Assembly: GCA_004144175.1 (NCBI GenBank)
Contig: SEFT01000018.1
Location: forward strand, 18,446 to 82,445
Origin: Sphingobacteriales bacterium
GTDB lineage: Bacteria > Bacteroidota > Bacteroidia > Chitinophagales > Chitinophagaceae
Direction: 5' to 3'
DNA length: 64,000 nucleotides
The notes beneath the pieces are model-generated. The model was not told where the DNA came from, made no database searches, and saw only the letters and a program-made list of their open reading frames with translations. This document shows positions 61,764-64,000 of the stretch, one piece after another (positions within the stretch are counted from its first letter, which is position 1; every line of letters begins with the position of its first letter). Position numbers and translations under genes: made by a program.

Positions 61764-63344
61764 ATGAGAGATGCTATAAATACCTCGGTACTCGTCATCG
61801 ACGACGAGGAAATAGTACGGGATAATATAGAAGAGATACTGGCACCCAAGCACCATGCTTATCACGACGAGGAAATGGACCTCGCGGCAAGCATCTTATT
61901 TGATGATGCTCCCAACACCATTATAGTTACCCGTAAGTCAAACATTCCAAACTTTGAGGTATCGAAGGCTCCCAATGGAATGGAAGGCGTGGATATGGTG
62001 CGCAAGGCAATAGCCGCCGGTAAGCCTTATGCAGTTATATTCCTGGATATGCGTATGCCAGGTTGGGACGGGCTGGAAACAGCTATGGAGATACGCAAGT
62101 ACGACAAGCAGGTAGAGATCATCTTCATTACCGCTTTCAGCGACCGCTCTATTGATGAAATAGTGAGCAAAGCGGGGCAGAATGTGGGCTATCATTGCAA
62201 GCCCTATGCCTCTGAAGAAATTATGCAACTGGCTACAAAGGCGGTGACAGACTATGCTAAGTTGCGCAATCTGGAAAGCCTGATGGACGCTATTGCTTCA
62301 CTTAGCCTTAAGGAACATCAGCTACAGCCATTACTGCGCAATATTCTCGATCAGCTTACGCATTATATAGGTTCTGACATGGCCGTGTTGGGAAAGCTAC
62401 ATGCCGACGATGTCTATGAAAAAGTATACTCGGTAGGCGCCGTAGATGCTCATGTAAATATTGAGGAACTAGTTAGCCTAGTACGAGACCGTAATCTGGC
62501 TTCTGAGGAAGTGATTCAGTATGGTGAGGTAGTGCTGGCGCGTATGGAAAACTACGCCATTTTTGCGCTGCTGGAAGGCCGCGATAAACTGAAGACAGAA
62601 AAGCTTTACCTCCTTCGCCTCTTCGTGCAAAGTGCAGCCAAGGCCATTCGCAATGCAGAGCTGAACGAAAAATTGTTGCAGCAGGAGAAGCTGTCAGCAA
62701 TTGGCAGTGCGGTAGGTATGGTCATACACGACCTTCGCTCGCCAATCAATAATATCAGTATGCTAACTGAGATGATGCGTAGTGAGGGATATGATAGCGA
62801 GTTGCTGAACATGGTAGACCAATGTGGCGTGCAGGCATCGGAGATCTTCAACGATTTCATGGACTTCATCAAAGGGGCATCTATCAAGAAACAATCAGTC
62901 AACTTAAATGACATTGTAGACAATGCCATAAGGGTAGCCAAGGCCCATCACGAAGATGCCATCCGGATACTGATGTACCAGGATGTGCCGGATAATATAG
63001 TACTGGGCGGAGACGAGAGCAAACTGAAACGCTGTATCATCAACCTGCTCACCAACGCAGTGGATGTACTCCTGGCTTATCGTGTTGCCAACCCAAGAAT
63101 AGACGTACGCGTATGGCCTGATAAGGAGTACGAAAACGTCAATATAACAATCTACGACAATGGCCCTGGTATACCGGAGCAAATTATCCGCAACGTGTTC
63201 GAGCCGTTTGTGACCAGCCAGAAGACAGGAGGTACAGGTCTTGGGCTGGCTATAGTAAAGCAATACATTACGGCACATGGCGGTACTATTGCCGCAGAGA
63301 ACGAGCATGGAGCATTGTTCCATATCACACTGCCAACGATTTAA
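61764..63344 (+). CDS. Receiver-histidine kinase hybrid with extended receiver domain
   Basis: The 526-residue protein has an N-terminal receiver, a central GAF-like region (about 190-290) and a C-terminal kinase. The receiver is extended: the acidic pocket (D13, D14) is followed by a long insert, so the phospho-acceptor is Asp95 (VIFLDMRMPGWDG) rather than near 55; Lys146 (YHCKPY) completes it. The H-box is MVIHDLRSPINN with His322; the ATPase region has TLTN-like NLLTNAVDVL, DNGPGIPE and GTGLGLAI. A soluble kinase with its receiver at the N-terminus suits a relay in which the upstream kinase phosphorylates Asp95. Confidence 0.92.
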   Translation: MRDAINTSVLVIDDEEIVRDNIEEILAPKHHAYHDEEMDLAASILFDDAPNTIIVTRKSNIPNFEVSKAPNGMEGVDMVRKAIAAGKPYAVIFLDMRMPGWDGLETAMEIRKYDKQVEIIFITAFSDRSIDEIVSKAGQNVGYHCKPYASEEIMQLATKAVTDYAKLRNLESLMDAIASLSLKEHQLQPLLRNILDQLTHYIGSDMAVLGKLHADDVYEKVYSVGAVDAHVNIEELVSLVRDRNLASEEVIQYGEVVLARMENYAIFALLEGRDKLKTEKLYLLRLFVQSAAKAIRNAELNEKLLQQEKLSAIGSAVGMVIHDLRSPINNISMLTEMMRSEGYDSELLNMVDQCGVQASEIFNDFMDFIKGASIKKQSVNLNDIVDNAIRVAKAHHEDAIRILMYQDVPDNIVLGGDESKLKRCIINLLTNAVDVLLAYRVANPRIDVRVWPDKEYENVNITIYDNGPGIPEQIIRNVFEPFVTSQKTGGTGLGLAIVKQYITAHGGTIAAENEHGALFHITLPTI

Positions 63345-63381
63345 TAATACCTCACCTCAGATAAATTGTACAAATAAAAGA

Positions 63382-63407
63382 ATAGCCGGTACTTCTGTAC
63401 CGGCTAT
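63382..63407 (+). terminator. Hairpin downstream of the hybrid kinase
   Basis: An 11-bp perfect stem ATAGCCGGTAC (63382-63392) and GTACCGGCTAT (63397-63407) with a TTCT loop. There is no strong U-run after it, but it lies 37 bp past the stop and next to a second hairpin. Confidence 0.65.
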
Positions 63408-63436
63408 AACTTATCCAAAAAGCTTAATGCAAATAC

Positions 63437-63466
63437 AAATAGCCGCTATGTACATAGCGGCTATTT
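63437..63466. terminator. 30-bp perfect palindrome, bidirectional terminator
   Basis: Bases 63437-63466 are an exact palindrome (AAATAGCCGCTATGT and its complement), with A/T tails on both sides. It sits 21 bp from the rplT stop and can end both rplT and the convergent kinase gene. Confidence 0.85.
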
Positions 63467-63487
63467 TATAATAAAGTGTGTGAAAGC

Positions 63488-63832
63488 TTATTTTACGCTA
63501 GCGATCAGGCCCTTGAAAGACTCAGGCTCATTCATAGCCAGGTCAGCAAGTACTTTACGATTCAGGTCGATGCCTTTTGCAGACAGAGCACCCATGAATT
63601 TAGAGTAGCTCATACCTTCTTCGCGTACAGCAGCGTTGATACGAGTGATCCACAGTGCACGGTAGTCGCGTTTTTTGATCTTGCGGCCTACATATTTGTA
63701 ACCCAGACCTTTTTCAAGAACGTTCTTGGCAACTGTATAAACATTTTTACGTTTGCCGTAGAAGCCTTTGGCTTGCTTCAGTATTTTCTTTCTTCTCGCG
63801 CGCGATGCTACCGCATTTACGGAACGTGGCAT
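63488..63832 (-). CDS. rplT: Ribosomal protein L20
   Basis: The 114-residue basic protein of the large ribosomal subunit has the start [19 protein letters not shown] and the [19 protein letters not shown] segment. It is needed for early 50S assembly. The gene follows rpmI (36-bp gap), the usual rpmI-rplT order. In other bacteria the infC-rpmI-rplT operon is autoregulated by L20; the leader would lie outside the window. Confidence 0.98.
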   Translation of the reverse strand: MPRSVNAVASRARRKKILKQAKGFYGKRKNVYTVAKNVLEKGLGYKYVGRKIKKRDYRALWITRINAAVREEGMSYSKFMGALSAKGIDLNRKVLADLAMNEPESFKGLIASVK

Positions 63833-63868
63833 ATTCTTAAGTAATTAAAATTCGTTTATAATAATTGT

Positions 63869-64000
63869 TTAGCGAAGGCCCAGCATGCGTTTTACCAGGT
63901 TCTCGTTCGCCGGATGTACGAACGCGGCCTGACGCAGATGGCGTTTGCGTGTCTTTGATTTTTTAGTCAGCAGGTGGCTTTTAAAAGCCTTATATCTGCG
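63869..64000 (-). CDS. rpmI: Ribosomal protein L35, C-terminal part (5' end outside window)
   Basis: The last 43 codons of L35 run from the window edge to the stop at 63869: RRYKAFKSHLLTKKSKTRKR, then HLRQAAFVHPANENLVKRM and LGLR. This matches the conserved KSHxLTKKSxxRKR signature of L35, a small basic protein of the large ribosomal subunit. Confidence 0.95.
   Translation of the reverse strand, partial: RRYKAFKSHLLTKKSKTRKRHLRQAAFVHPANENLVKRMLGLR

Noticed and set aside
1..64000. CRISPR arrays, prophage, insertion sequences
   Set aside because: No regularly spaced repeats, transposase, integrase or phage structural genes were seen.

Overview
The window is a chromosomal stretch of an aerobic member of the Bacteroidota, most likely of the Chitinophagia/Sphingobacteriia side. 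Evidence: a complete alternative complex III (act) operon fused to an aa3-type cytochrome oxidase, several proteins with type IX secretion (T9SS) C-terminal sorting domains, a DUF4290 protein next to murA, a Rho factor with a long disordered insertion, TAnnTTTG-type promoter boxes, and an almost complete lack of Shine-Dalgarno sequences. No phage, insertion sequence or CRISPR array was seen. The assignment rests on recognised protein families, not on a database search.

Layout. 1-6.8 kb: a MoxR/ChlI-like AAA ATPase (cut by the window edge), two secreted proteins of unknown role, the DUF4290-murA pair, a G/C-rich inverted repeat and an atypical SDR. 7.0-18.8 kb: the respiratory operon actA-actB-actC-actD-actE-actF-coxB-coxA, ending in a strong terminator. 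It passes electrons from menaquinol through the cytochrome c domains of ActA/ActE to the CuA and heme/CuB centres of the oxidase. 18.9-26.6 kb: a frameshifted T9SS protein, an Omp28-like T9SS protein, gltX, two tandem beta-barrel proteins and a class IV aminotransferase. 26.7-37.7 kb: lpxD, then a long minus-strand block (HAEPLYID protein, FadN-like beta-oxidation enzyme, TPR protein, ComEC, purH, GNAT). 37.8-46.5 kb: pheS, an epimerase, rho, another T9SS protein, small proteins and glyS. 46.5-49.8 kb: an MbnP/MbnH-like copper-protein pair, a lipoprotein, an OmpR-type regulator and tRNA-Leu(UAG). 50-53.7 kb: a one-module NRPS (half condensation remnant, adenylation, carrier, thioesterase) with a GNAT acetyltransferase. 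53.9-59.2 kb: tig, small proteins, a cobalamin adenosyltransferase, an ABC ATPase and ispE. 59.4-63.3 kb: a signalling cluster (CheY-like receiver, HDIGN-type kinase, receiver-kinase hybrid). 63.5-64 kb: rplT and the 3' end of rpmI.

Most of the window is housekeeping. The least ordinary parts are the NRPS-GNAT pair, whose adenylation pocket reads as close to cysteine-specific; the MbnP/MbnH-like pair; a set of mutually exclusive hairpins upstream of glyS; two intrinsic terminators with no gene to terminate; an Asp-type (fosfomycin-insensitive class) MurA; and histidine-rich tails or linkers on four subunits of the respiratory operon.
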